Shown here piece by piece: positions 29,164 through 37,226 of a DNA stretch of 64,000 bases. The DNA lies in NCBI GenBank assembly GCA_026390775.1, contig JAPLFF010000006.1:1-64000 (forward strand), written 5' to 3'. Both the position numbers and the translations under genes were made by a program. The notes beneath the pieces were generated by a model that worked only from the letters and a program-made list of their open reading frames with translations, was not told the DNA's origin and made no database searches. The number at the start of each line of letters is the position of its first letter. The stretch's first letter is position 1. This DNA comes from Ignavibacteriales bacterium (GTDB lineage Bacteria > Bacteroidota > Ignavibacteria > Ignavibacteriales > Melioribacteraceae).

Positions 29164-30849
29164 TTATCTCGTAAGTTTCTTATACTTGACTCTATGCGGA
29201 ACATCAGCATCCTTGCCCAATCGTTGTCTTCTATTCTCTTGATAATCCGAAAAGTTTCCTTCGAACCAAACAACTTTACTATCGCCTTCGAATGATAAAA
29301 TGTGAGTACAGATTCTATCTAAGAACCATCTATCGTGACTGATCACCACAGCACACCCGGCAAAGTTTAGCAAACCTTCTTCAAGAGCACGCATTGTGTT
29401 TACATCGAGATCATTTGTTGGTTCATCAAGCAAGAGAACATTTGCAGTTTGTTTTAATGCAATTGCAAGATGGACTCTGTTTCTTTCACCGCCGGAAAGC
29501 ATTCCAACTTTTTTCTGCTGATCGGCTCCGGTAAAATTAAATTGCCCTACATAAGCGCGTGAGTTTTGCTCTCTGCTTCCAAGCTGAATTATATCATCTC
29601 CGCCGCTTATCATTTGCCAAACCGATTTCTCCGGATCGAGTATATCTCTGCTTTGATCTACGTATGCAAGTTTAACAGTATCACCGATCTTGAACGAACC
29701 GCTATCCGGTTTTTCCTGCCTGACGATCATTCTAAACAAAGTTGTTTTGCCTGCACCGTTCGGACCGATAATACCGACAATTCCGCCTGGAGGAAGTTTG
29801 AAATTTAAATTCTCGAACAACACTCTATCGCCGTAACCTTTTGAAACATTTTCCGCTTCGATCACAACATTACCGAGGCGCGGTCCGGGCGGAATATAAA
29901 TTTCCAAATCTTTCTGCCGCTTCTCACTTTCTTCTTTCAACATCTCTTCGTAGGATGAAATTCTCGCTTTGGATTTTGCCTGCCGTGCACGCGGCGACAT
30001 TTTAATCCATTCAAATTCCCGCGCTAAAGTTTTCTGACGTTCTGTTTCTTTCTTCTCTTCTTGAAACAAACGCTGCTGTTTCTGCTCAAGCCATGATGAA
30101 TAATTTCCTTTCCACGGAATACCTTCGCCTTTATCAAGTTCAAGAATCCATCCGGCAACGTTATCTAAAAAATATCTGTCGTGTGTTACTGCAATCACTG
30201 TTCCTGCATAACGGTTTAGTTCTGCTTCAAGCCACAAAACAGTTTCAGCATCAAGATGATTTGTCGGTTCATCAAGAAGAAGAATATCCGGCTTCCTTAA
30301 AAGTAAACGGCACAATGCAACTCTTCTCCGTTCGCCGCCGGATAAAACTTTTACAATTGTATCGGGCGGGGGACAGTTGAGCACATCCATTGCAAGATCA
30401 AGTTTAGAATCGAGATCCCAGGCTTCAAGGTGATCGAGTTTTTCTTGAACTTTACCTTGACGTTCGAGAAGATCATTCATCTCGCCATCGCTCATAGGCT
30501 CTGCAAACTTTGCATTGATCTCATCATACTCGCGCAGAACATCAACAATTTCTTGAACGCCTTCTTGAACAATTTCTTTTACGGTTTTTGTGTCATCAAG
30601 TTTTGGCTCTTGTTCGAGCAGACCGATTGTGAATCCGGGTGATAGGGCAATCTCTCCGTTGAAATCTTTATCAACTCCGCCGAGGATTTTTAGAAGAGTA
30701 CTTTTACCGGAACCGTTAAGTCCCAGCACACCGATTTTTGCACCGTAGAAATATGAAAGGTAGATATTTTTTATGATCGCTTTCGTATCGTAATACTTGC
30801 TTACACCGATCATTGAATAAATAATTTTATTTGGTTCGTTAACTGCCAT
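29164..30849 (-). CDS. ettA: ABC-F translational throttle protein EttA
   Basis: 561 residues. Two ATP-binding domains have Walker A motifs GLNGSGKST and GPNGAGKTT and signature motifs LSGGERRR and LSGGERNR. Between them lie the arm (about residues 90-140) and the linker rich in Lys/Arg/Glu. There is no transmembrane part. The N-terminus (KIIYSMIGVSKYYDTKAIIKNI) and the C-terminal HRVKYKKLTR match EttA rather than Uup or YbiT. EttA gates the first peptide bond on the ribosome E site according to ATP/ADP level. Single-gene unit on the minus strand. Confidence 0.96.
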   Translation of the reverse strand: MAVNEPNKIIYSMIGVSKYYDTKAIIKNIYLSYFYGAKIGVLGLNGSGKSTLLKILGGVDKDFNGEIALSPGFTIGLLEQEPKLDDTKTVKEIVQEGVQEIVDVLREYDEINAKFAEPMSDGEMNDLLERQGKVQEKLDHLEAWDLDSKLDLAMDVLNCPPPDTIVKVLSGGERRRVALCRLLLRKPDILLLDEPTNHLDAETVLWLEAELNRYAGTVIAVTHDRYFLDNVAGWILELDKGEGIPWKGNYSSWLEQKQQRLFQEEKKETERQKTLAREFEWIKMSPRARQAKSKARISSYEEMLKEESEKRQKDLEIYIPPGPRLGNVVIEAENVSKGYGDRVLFENLNFKLPPGGIVGIIGPNGAGKTTLFRMIVRQEKPDSGSFKIGDTVKLAYVDQSRDILDPEKSVWQMISGGDDIIQLGSREQNSRAYVGQFNFTGADQQKKVGMLSGGERNRVHLAIALKQTANVLLLDEPTNDLDVNTMRALEEGLLNFAGCAVVISHDRWFLDRICTHILSFEGDSKVVWFEGNFSDYQENRRQRLGKDADVPHRVKYKKLTR

Positions 30850-30921
30850 GATATTAAAACATTGTTTGTTGTAGGAGGTGCAAACTTACCACAAATCTGA
30901 AACTATGTAAATAGGTTTGAA

Positions 30922-30949
30922 GTAAAAACGCTCAGCCGAGCGTCTCAAA
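30922..30949. repeat. 28-bp palindromic repeat, decayed member
   Basis: GTAAAAACG - 10-base centre CTCAGCCGAG - CGTCTCAAA. The arms keep the family pattern (GTAGAGACG / CGTCTCTAC) with several changes, and the centre is partly self-complementary. It lies between ettA and the M28 gene. Confidence 0.55.
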
Positions 30950-30955
30950 AACCAA

Positions 30956-33115
30956 TTATTTTAGTAGAAGTAGCTTACTGGTTTTTGAAAATAGCTTGTT
31001 AGAAAAATCATCCATTACAGTTAACCGTGCGAAATATATCCCGCTGCTTATATTAGATGCATCCCAGGAAACAGTATGATATCCTTTCTCGTAATATCCT
31101 TGTGCAACTTGAGCAATTTGCTGTCCTAAAAGATTGTAAATAATAATAGAAGCTTTAGCATGATTTGGTAAACCAAATCGGAGTGTTGTAGTTGAGTTAA
31201 AAGGATTTGGATATGGAAGATCCAAAATGAAAGATGTAGGAATAGAGATTGAATTATTTTCTTCAGAAATATCAACAAATAAATCAGTAGCAATATTATG
31301 AATAAAAGCAGCGGTAGAACGTGCTATGTTGGAAATATATTCAGGATTTATTGTTGACCACAAATCACTTGTTTTGTGATAATTTGGTTGTATTAAGGAC
31401 ATATAGCCTACGCCCTCCATCAACCCTAATATTGGAATCTTTTTATTATAAAATCCTCCAGCATTGGCAGGTGTGGCATTTTTCCAGCCAACCGGAGTAA
31501 GTGGAATATTCGTAGCAGAAATAATATTTACATATTGCGTGAACAAATTGTCTGCAACTGTTCCACCATAGTAAGACATAGTTACCGATCTTGGATAGTG
31601 ATAATCATAACCAACCATATCAAAGTCTATTACAAGACGACAAGTATATGGTTTACTGAGTAATGTTGTTCCTAGATTATTGGCTCCACCTGCACCAGCC
31701 TCTTCGTCAGGTACACTAGCAAATTTCAAAGTGATAGGGAGTGGATGTTTTTTAAACACACGTGCTAATTCTAACAATACAGCTATTCCACTGCCATCGT
31801 CATCTGCACCAGGTGCGAGAAGCCATCTATTTGCCGGTGTGTAAAGAGTACAATCAGAATGAGCAGTAAGTAGAATATAATGTTCGGGTCGTTGAGTACC
31901 ATTAATAGTAGCAATAACATTGTAATGGAAAGGTATTGTATTGTCTAACCATTGTATTCCGCTGTCCGATGTTTGTTTTTTAGAAATTTCTTTTCCAATT
32001 AATAAACCATTTCTAGAGTCGTAAAATAGAAAATCGTTTATTGTGCTTGGTGCATAAACCGAGGATAAAAAGTTCCAAGTATTTCCACCATCAGTTGAGT
32101 GAAAGAATGTGTTCCCCGATGCAAGTATCCATCCGTTTGAATTATCACAAAAGAAAATTTTATTGGCTGATGATCCAATCTCAAATACACTGTTATTCCA
32201 TGTAACACCTCCAGAATTAGTATAATAAACTTCTCCATTTGAAGATGCGCACCATGCATGTAAAGAATCAGTAGAAAACACAGTCCTTAGTTGTGAGATG
32301 AAAGTACTTTGAACGACCGACCATGTAATACCGGCATTCATACTTTCGTACATTCTTCCTTGTGACGGTATAGATTTGTCATAACCGATAAGTAATACAT
32401 GAGTGTTACTGAGGAAAGATCCTTGTGAAATAGTTGTATTAGTGTCTACAATAATTTTGGTCCAGCTTGTACCAAGATCGGCACTACGCCAGATAGAACC
32501 CTTTTCTGCAACTGCAATTGAAGTGCCTGAAGATGAAGAGAAGAAATGTAATATTGATCCAATACCAGTTGATTTTTTTGTCCATGATTCTCCTGCATCA
32601 GTTGTCAAAGCTAAATTTCCAGTTTTACCAACCGCAATAATGGTGTTTTGATTTTGAGGACTAATCCAATCGAGTCTGTCAGTCTGTGGTGTTGCAGAGT
32701 TTAAACGGGATTCCCATTCTGAATTTGAATTCTTCATACTAAAAATTTCACCCCAATCCGAACAAAGCCACAACGGAAAATTTGTTACCGGGGTTGTGTT
32801 AATACCTGTAAAGTTTAATTGAACATTATTGTATGTGCCTTGGTAATATAAATGTTCAACACTCAATCCTTTTTGTTGCATCCGCTCAGAAATATATTCA
32901 GAAGCTACACGGTTACCAGTAGTTAGTATAGCTCTAGTTTGTATACTTTTAACTTTTCCATTGAGGGTTATTGGTAAAGCACCTGTCAATTCTTTGAGAG
33001 TGAATATTAAAGAATCTGTAGAAATTGCCGCAATGAGTGAATCGCTTTGTGCAAGTAAATATGATGAAGGAAGGAAAAAGGAAATAAGAAAAATAATTTT
33101 CATTAAATTTTTCAT
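30956..33115 (-). CDS. Secreted M28 metallopeptidase with inserted beta-propeller and type IX sorting domain
   Basis: 719 residues with a signal peptide (IIFLISFFLPSSYLLAQ). Residues ~30-130 look like the start of an M28 domain. Residues ~140-400 form a sortilin/YCF48-like propeller with repeats such as TTDAGESW, SADLGTSW, NSGGVTWN and STDGGNTWN. The M28 catalytic core follows: HSD (~418), PGADDDGSG, PDEEAGAGG (~469), DFDMVGYD (~494) and YHKTSD (~578). Together these supply the expected two-Zn ligands, so an active aminopeptidase is likely. The C-terminal ~90 residues (PYPNPFNSTTTLRF, YNLLGQQI, ISSGIYFARL) are a type IX sorting domain. AGAGGA precedes the start. Confidence 0.9.
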   Translation of the reverse strand: MKNLMKIIFLISFFLPSSYLLAQSDSLIAAISTDSLIFTLKELTGALPITLNGKVKSIQTRAILTTGNRVASEYISERMQQKGLSVEHLYYQGTYNNVQLNFTGINTTPVTNFPLWLCSDWGEIFSMKNSNSEWESRLNSATPQTDRLDWISPQNQNTIIAVGKTGNLALTTDAGESWTKKSTGIGSILHFFSSSSGTSIAVAEKGSIWRSADLGTSWTKIIVDTNTTISQGSFLSNTHVLLIGYDKSIPSQGRMYESMNAGITWSVVQSTFISQLRTVFSTDSLHAWCASSNGEVYYTNSGGVTWNNSVFEIGSSANKIFFCDNSNGWILASGNTFFHSTDGGNTWNFLSSVYAPSTINDFLFYDSRNGLLIGKEISKKQTSDSGIQWLDNTIPFHYNVIATINGTQRPEHYILLTAHSDCTLYTPANRWLLAPGADDDGSGIAVLLELARVFKKHPLPITLKFASVPDEEAGAGGANNLGTTLLSKPYTCRLVIDFDMVGYDYHYPRSVTMSYYGGTVADNLFTQYVNIISATNIPLTPVGWKNATPANAGGFYNKKIPILGLMEGVGYMSLIQPNYHKTSDLWSTINPEYISNIARSTAAFIHNIATDLFVDISEENNSISIPTSFILDLPYPNPFNSTTTLRFGLPNHAKASIIIYNLLGQQIAQVAQGYYEKGYHTVSWDASNISSGIYFARLTVMDDFSNKLFSKTSKLLLLK

Positions 33116-33174
33116 TGCATTCCTCTTTTTATGAACGACTTAGTACTAACATAAAACAATAAAACTGTATAATC

Positions 33175-33202
33175 GTAGAGACGTTGCGTGCATTGTCTCT
33201 AT
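33175..33202. repeat. 28-bp palindromic repeat, copy with TTGCGTGCAT centre
   Basis: GTAGAGACG ... GTCTCTA arms with the centre TTGCGTGCAT. TAGAGAC (33176-33182) pairs with GTCTCTA (33195-33201). It lies between the M28 gene and a small membrane-protein gene. Confidence 0.7.
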
Positions 33203-33212
33203 ATTAATTATT

Positions 33213-33398
33213 TTATTTAAATAAATTCACCACTCCCGCAATTATCCAAATCAGTCCAATAATTATTAGAATTTGCTCATTAAATTTCCATTTTACAGGA
33301 GGGATTTTATCTCTACCGAAACTGCGGTAATAATTAGCTAACTGCTGATGAAAAACTATGATGAGACAACCGAACAGAATAGGAATGAGCTTAGTCAT
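33213..33398 (-). CDS. Small two-helix membrane protein, unknown function
   Basis: 61 residues from the ATG at 33398, chosen because AGAGGTG lies 7 bases upstream; the longer open frame to 33458 has no such site and runs towards a palindromic repeat. Two hydrophobic segments (~3-16, LIPILFGCLIIVF, and ~42-58, ILIIIGLIWIIAGVVNLF) flank a basic loop (YYRSFGRDKIPPVKWK). I do not recognise the family. It lies between palindromic repeats and looks like an independent small unit. Confidence 0.65.
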   Translation of the reverse strand: MTKLIPILFGCLIIVFHQQLANYYRSFGRDKIPPVKWKFNEQILIIIGLIWIIAGVVNLFK

Positions 33399-33460
33399 TT
33401 GCACCTCTGTTATATGACAACAAATTACAACAAATTTAAATCTATATAAACAGTACAAGA

Positions 33461-33488
33461 GTAAAGACGCCCCATGGGGCGTCTCTAC
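33461..33488. repeat. 28-bp palindromic repeat, copy with CCCCATGGGG centre
   Basis: GTAAAGACG - CCCCATGGGG - CGTCTCTAC. The inner 20 bases (33465-33484) are a perfect palindrome and the outer arms nearly so. It lies directly after the stop of the M23-like lipoprotein gene, upstream of the small membrane-protein gene. Confidence 0.85.
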
Positions 33489-33495
33489 AGCTTTA

Positions 33496-34530
33496 TTACC
33501 TAGTATAAATTAAAGCACTGCTGTCAAATTCTGCTGTGTCTCCGGTCTTCAAAGGAAAGAATTCAACTTTCATTCTTATATCATCTAAAAGTTGAACTGC
33601 CAACAATCCCATATAGCCATATTCCAAATAATTTACATGGTAAATTACTTTACCGTTGCTAACGGAAACCTGCGAAGGATCAGGATCGCTGATGGATGGT
33701 TTGTATTTGCCTGTGATTCCAATATATCCTCCGAATGAAAGAATCATTTGAGAAGGTTCGTACAAATCTGGTGCAAAGGCAATTTCTTTAGGCCATGCTA
33801 ATGGTCCCATACTATCTTCGATTCTTACACTTTCATGAAACCAATTTCCAATTAACCGTCCACGAACATCATAATCAATTTTACCGTCCTTGTCGGGCGC
33901 ATTTCTTTTTACCATTGAATAGAGTTTACTTTTTAAAGGTTCTTGAAAATATTTATAAGGTGAATCGCAATGTATTGATCCAGGGTAACGTGCCGGATTC
34001 ACAAATCCCGTCAGCGTTATATTTTGGTTTATTACACCAAGATCAACACTTCCGCTACGAGCCGTAGTTCCAATTTTTTCTCCGGCAGTAACAATTGAAC
34101 CGAGTACGAACGCAGAATCAAGAATGATATGATCTAGCCAGTAAGAAAAAGTAGAATTCACCTTTATCATTATTTTGGAATCATCATTCCGTCCGTTATC
34201 CATTAAGTACCAATCAATTTTTCCTGAAGCAGGTGCATAAATAGGTAAAACGTAATTTGTTCTTGGCTGCCAAGTTGGTGTTAACATGTTGAAATTAAAA
34301 TATACATGGTCAGTGGGGAATGTATGTCCAACAGGGTTAATCCAGCCAAGCGGATCAAGCCATTGAATCTTGTCAACATCCATCGGTGAATAGAGAAATG
34401 CGCTTTCAAAGGAAACTTCAGGTCCATTAGAGTTGTCAGTTATTTCTGTTTTATCCTTGCATGAAATAATAGAGATAAGAATTGTAATGAGGAACAAAAT
34501 GTTTTTTATAAACAAGAATAGTTTATTCAT
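33496..34530 (-). CDS. Lipoprotein with degenerate M23 (LytM)-like domain
   Basis: 344 residues with a lipoprotein signal; the lipobox IISC puts the lipidated Cys at residue 24. Residues ~65-190 follow the order of an M23 peptidase: GHTFPTDHVYF, LPIYAPASGKI, then YWLDHIILDSAFVLGSIVTAGEKIG. Where active enzymes have a final HxH, this protein reads SVDLGVI. At least one Zn ligand is therefore missing and peptidase activity is doubtful. The C-terminal ~140 residues (GNWFHESV ... LSFGGYIGITGKY) are unassigned. It is probably an envelope lipoprotein with a binding role. Upstream minus-strand lipoprotein genes follow closely. Confidence 0.75.
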   Translation of the reverse strand: MNKLFLFIKNILFLITILISIISCKDKTEITDNSNGPEVSFESAFLYSPMDVDKIQWLDPLGWINPVGHTFPTDHVYFNFNMLTPTWQPRTNYVLPIYAPASGKIDWYLMDNGRNDDSKIMIKVNSTFSYWLDHIILDSAFVLGSIVTAGEKIGTTARSGSVDLGVINQNITLTGFVNPARYPGSIHCDSPYKYFQEPLKSKLYSMVKRNAPDKDGKIDYDVRGRLIGNWFHESVRIEDSMGPLAWPKEIAFAPDLYEPSQMILSFGGYIGITGKYKPSISDPDPSQVSVSNGKVIYHVNYLEYGYMGLLAVQLLDDIRMKVEFFPLKTGDTAEFDSSALIYTR

Positions 34531-34585
34531 TCTCTGCCATCGAATTAATTTTTAGAATACGAAAGAAAAAGATCCATTAAAATAA

Positions 34586-34996
34586 TTATCTCATCCCGTT
34601 ATCGTAATAAGCTTTCACTTCCAGTATTTGACCGTCCTTTAATTGATACGGACCAGTTTCAGATGACATATAAGATTCTTTTACGCGAAGATAATAATTT
34701 CCGGGAGGAGCCATTATCCGAAATATCCCGCGGTTATCAGTCTTAACTTCCAGACTTATTCCTTGTGTTATGTCTTGAGCAATCACAGTGCAAACCGCTT
34801 CATATGGCGGTGGTATCCAATCAATCGGTATTGGTCCGGGATGACTGAGGTTATAAACTTGTCCTTGAAGTACATTAGGATATTGTAAGGGAGGAGTGGG
34901 AAGGGGAGATGAATCGGAACAATATGTTAATAGACAAAAGGAAAAAAGAATTACAGTTTTTACTATTAATGAGATGTTTTGTTTTAAGGAACTCAT
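34586..34996 (-). CDS. Small lipoprotein with carboxypeptidase-regulatory-like (Ig-like) domain
   Basis: 136 residues. A hydrophobic N-terminus ends in LLTYC (Cys 26), an atypical lipobox because Tyr precedes the Cys. The rest has the strand order of a carboxypeptidase regulatory-like domain: LQGQVYN, AVCTVIAQD, LEVKTDNRGIFRIMAPPGNYYLRVKES. Such domains are structural beta-sandwiches found in outer-envelope proteins. The start codon lies 4 bases after the stop of a short orphan frame (35000). Confidence 0.65.
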   Translation of the reverse strand: MSSLKQNISLIVKTVILFSFCLLTYCSDSSPLPTPPLQYPNVLQGQVYNLSHPGPIPIDWIPPPYEAVCTVIAQDITQGISLEVKTDNRGIFRIMAPPGNYYLRVKESYMSSETGPYQLKDGQILEVKAYYDNGMR

Positions 34997-34999
34997 TTT

Positions 35000-35107
35000 T
35001 TATTCTGATTTTTTGTCAAGATACTTAGTGAAACGATTCCAACCTTTTTTAGATTTTGATTCAACAGCCCAATGAAATCCCTTTTGTTCATCATGCCAGT
35101 ATATCAT
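35000..35107 (-). CDS. Short ORF or 5'-truncated gene remnant
   Basis: An ATG at 35107 opens 35 codons (MIYWHDEQKGFHWAVES ... KKGWNRFTKYLDKK), too short for most gene finders. The same frame is open back to 35155 and also reads like protein there (SQFFEAQIPVGRAR), before an in-frame TAG at 35156-35158. There is no Shine-Dalgarno sequence before the ATG. The composition, rich in Trp, His, Lys and Asp, is unlike the AT-rich spacer around it. The family is unknown. It may be the 3' end of a broken gene rather than a working small protein. Confidence 0.35.
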   Translation of the reverse strand: MIYWHDEQKGFHWAVESKSKKGWNRFTKYLDKKSE

Positions 35108-35165
35108 TCTTGCTCGACCGACTGGAATTTGCGCTTCAAAAAATTGAGATGAATGCTAATTCGAA

Positions 35166-35876
35166 TTACAAACTTTTATTTGCCTTTGCATTCTCCAAAA
35201 GAACTTTGTATGAATAACCGTAACCGAAATCTTTATTCAATACTAAACTCCCTTCGAATGTTATAATATCGCCTAAGTTTACAATATCATTAGTTGTAAC
35301 TGTCAAATCGAAATCCGCTCCTGCACTTGTTCCATCCTGAATATGAACCCAATTTGTTTTCATAATTCCATTATTAACTTTTACAACTTTACCTTTGATC
35401 TTCACTATTTTACCGGCATAAGAATTTGGATTGGAAAAAAGTTGTGCGATTGTAATTCCTCCAGCTGCGGGTGTAACAGAAATATTTTCTTTTTCGATTG
35501 TTGGTTTTTGAGGAGATGCTTTAATATTATTCCCGGTATTTACAGGAGGAATCTTACTTACACTTTCTACGAATAAGATAGAATCAAATTTTCTTTTCAG
35601 TTCTTTACTTTCAAAATTATTCATTTCCATTGAACCTTCGTAGTAAATGGTCTCACCTTTCTTAACATCCATTGTAGTTGCAGCCATCCAATAATCTTTA
35701 TCGCCTTCTTTAGCTCTGATATATGTATACCCGCTTACTTGAATTGCCTCTTCTACAACAACTTGATGGATATTTGAATTTTTGGTAACAGCAGTTTGTT
35801 TAGGTTCTTCTTCTTTTTTACATGCAGTAACAATAAAAATAATTGAGAAAAGTATTACTAATAATTTCGATCGCAT
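35166..35876 (-). CDS. OB-fold-like lipoprotein, NrfJ-like
   Basis: 236 residues. The lipobox VTAC puts the lipidated Cys at residue 19. Two modules follow. Residues ~40-110 (VVVEEAIQVSGYTYIRAKEGDKDYWMAATTMDVKKGETIYYEG) and ~140-230 (ITIAQLFSNPNSYAGKIVKIKGKVVKVN ... NWVHIQDGT ... LGDIITFEGSL) share the pattern of small OB-fold periplasmic proteins that accompany cytochromes or metal-handling systems. No redox motif is visible. AAGGA lies 8 bases before the ATG, and a TATATTTG element sits ~30 bases upstream. It heads a minus-strand run of lipoprotein genes. Confidence 0.75.
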   Translation of the reverse strand: MRSKLLVILFSIIFIVTACKKEEEPKQTAVTKNSNIHQVVVEEAIQVSGYTYIRAKEGDKDYWMAATTMDVKKGETIYYEGSMEMNNFESKELKRKFDSILFVESVSKIPPVNTGNNIKASPQKPTIEKENISVTPAAGGITIAQLFSNPNSYAGKIVKIKGKVVKVNNGIMKTNWVHIQDGTSAGADFDLTVTTNDIVNLGDIITFEGSLVLNKDFGYGYSYKVLLENAKANKSL

Positions 35877-35909
35877 TCTATTTTTCCTTTAATTGAAATT
35901 TTTATCGCA

Positions 35910-35917
35910 CAAATATA
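35910..35917 (-). promoter_or_regulatory. Candidate -7 element for the OB-fold lipoprotein gene
   Basis: On the minus strand the bases read TATATTTG, a match to the Bacteroidota -7 element TAnnTTTG, ~34 bases before the start codon. No matching TTTG is found ~20 bases further upstream, so support is partial. Confidence 0.3.
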
Positions 35918-35931
35918 ATAAAATTTTTTCT

Positions 35932-35959
35932 GTAGAGACGAAGCATGCTTCATCTTTAC
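35932..35959. repeat. 28-bp palindromic repeat, copy with AAGCATGCTT centre
   Basis: GTAGAGACG - AAGCATGCTT - CATCTTTAC. The centre is a perfect palindrome and the arms pair with a few mismatches. It sits in the divergent gap between the OB-fold lipoprotein gene and the rRNA methyltransferase gene. Confidence 0.8.
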
Positions 35960-35963
35960 AATG

Positions 35964-35971
35964 TATATTTG
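35964..35971 (+). promoter_or_regulatory. Candidate -7 element for the rRNA methyltransferase gene
   Basis: TATATTTG matches TAnnTTTG and lies 20 bases before the likely GTG start at 35992. The -33 position would fall inside the palindromic repeat, so only half of the promoter is recognisable. Confidence 0.35.
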
Positions 35972-35991
35972 TTTCAACAATTGAGAAGACT

Positions 35992-37167
35992 GTGGCAAAG
36001 GTAGTTTTAAATAAGCATGAAGAACGAAGAATAAAACAAGGGCATCTCTGGATCTTTAGCAATGAAATAGCAAAAGCTGAAGGAGATATTTCCAATGGTG
36101 AGCTTGTCCGGGTATATGATTCGAAGAATAATTTTATAGGGAACGGATTTTATAACGGCAATTCTCTAATAGCTGTCCGCATTATCTCTAATGAAGAATC
36201 AGTTGATCTTGAAAATCTTTTCAGTAATAGATTACACTCAGCTTATGAATTCAGAAAAAAAGTTTATTCTCAGCGTGAATCATTCCGAATGGTTTTTAGC
36301 GAAAGCGATTTTTTGCCGGGGCTTATCATTGATAAATACAACGATACATTTGTTCTACAGGTTTATTCAGCAGGAATGGAAAAGAGCATCGAACTAATAA
36401 CAAAAATATTACGTAAAGATTTTTCTGCTAAAAATATTTTTACAAAAGGGGAGGAGTACTTCCGAAAACTGGAAGGCTTGCCGGACGAGAATAAAATTTA
36501 TCTTGGTGAAATGAACGAAGAGATTATTTCCGATGGAACAGTGAAATACAAAATCAATTTTACAACAGGGCACAAAACCGGTTTCTATTTTGATCAGTGT
36601 GATAACCGTGATTTTTTTGGAAAGTTCTGTGAGGATAAATTCGTACTTGATTGTTTCTGCAATGCAGGCGGATTTGGTTTACATGCAGCTCACGGTAATG
36701 CAAAAGAAATTGTATTTGTAGATTCGTCTTCCGAGGAAATTAAAAATGCGCAAGAAAATTTTTCTCTAAACAGATTCAAATGTAAATCCGAGTTTATTCA
36801 ATCGGATGTCTTTGACTATCTGGAAAAATGTAAAAGTGAAAACAGAACATTTGATGTTATCAATTTAGATCCGCCAGCATTTGCAAAGAACAAAAAAACA
36901 TTAGCAACAGCTATCAAGGGCTATGAAAAACTGAATCGTCTTGCTATAGATCTCTTGAAAGATGGCGGAATGCTTTTTACTTCTTCATGTTCTCATCATC
37001 TTAAAGAAGAAATGTTTATGGATGCAATCAATACGGCGGCTCTTAAAGCAGGAAAGAAAATACAACTCTTTTATTTTAATAATGCTTCTCTAGATCATCC
37101 ATCTTTGCCTGCAATGGAAGAGACGGTTTATTTGAAGTTTGCTACGGTTAGGGTTCTCACAAAATAA
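35992..37167 (+). CDS. RlmI-like 23S rRNA (cytosine-C5) methyltransferase
   Basis: 391 residues from a GTG at 35992, giving the family start VAKVVLNKHEERRIKQGHLWIFSNEI. The open frame reaches back to 35893 but would then translate a palindromic repeat. An N-terminal PUA-like domain (~1-75) is followed by a SAM-dependent methyltransferase fold. Motif I is in LDCFCNAGGFGLHAA, the catalytic NLDPPAF is at motif IV, and the late motif is TSSCSHH. RlmI modifies C1962 of 23S rRNA in E. coli; which base is modified here is inferred. A bidirectional terminator overlaps the stop codon. Confidence 0.92.
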   Translation: MAKVVLNKHEERRIKQGHLWIFSNEIAKAEGDISNGELVRVYDSKNNFIGNGFYNGNSLIAVRIISNEESVDLENLFSNRLHSAYEFRKKVYSQRESFRMVFSESDFLPGLIIDKYNDTFVLQVYSAGMEKSIELITKILRKDFSAKNIFTKGEEYFRKLEGLPDENKIYLGEMNEEIISDGTVKYKINFTTGHKTGFYFDQCDNRDFFGKFCEDKFVLDCFCNAGGFGLHAAHGNAKEIVFVDSSSEEIKNAQENFSLNRFKCKSEFIQSDVFDYLEKCKSENRTFDVINLDPPAFAKNKKTLATAIKGYEKLNRLAIDLLKDGGMLFTSSCSHHLKEEMFMDAINTAALKAGKKIQLFYFNNASLDHPSLPAMEETVYLKFATVRVLTK

Positions 37168-37198
37168 AAATGCTGAAGAAAAATCCCTCAGCATTTTT
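37166..37198. terminator. Bidirectional terminator between the rRNA methyltransferase and TolC-like genes
   Basis: AAAAATGCTGA (37166-37176) pairs perfectly with TCAGCATTTTT (37188-37198) over an 11-base loop. A-run and T-run on the two sides let it serve both convergent genes. Confidence 0.85.
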
Positions 37199-37226
37199 AA
37201 GTTTACTTGATTTATAATTTTTGTTA

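Noticed and set aside
35893-35991. Longer N-terminus for the rRNA methyltransferase
   Set aside because: It would translate a 28-bp palindromic repeat and a promoter-like TATATTTG; the family N-terminus begins at the GTG at 35992.
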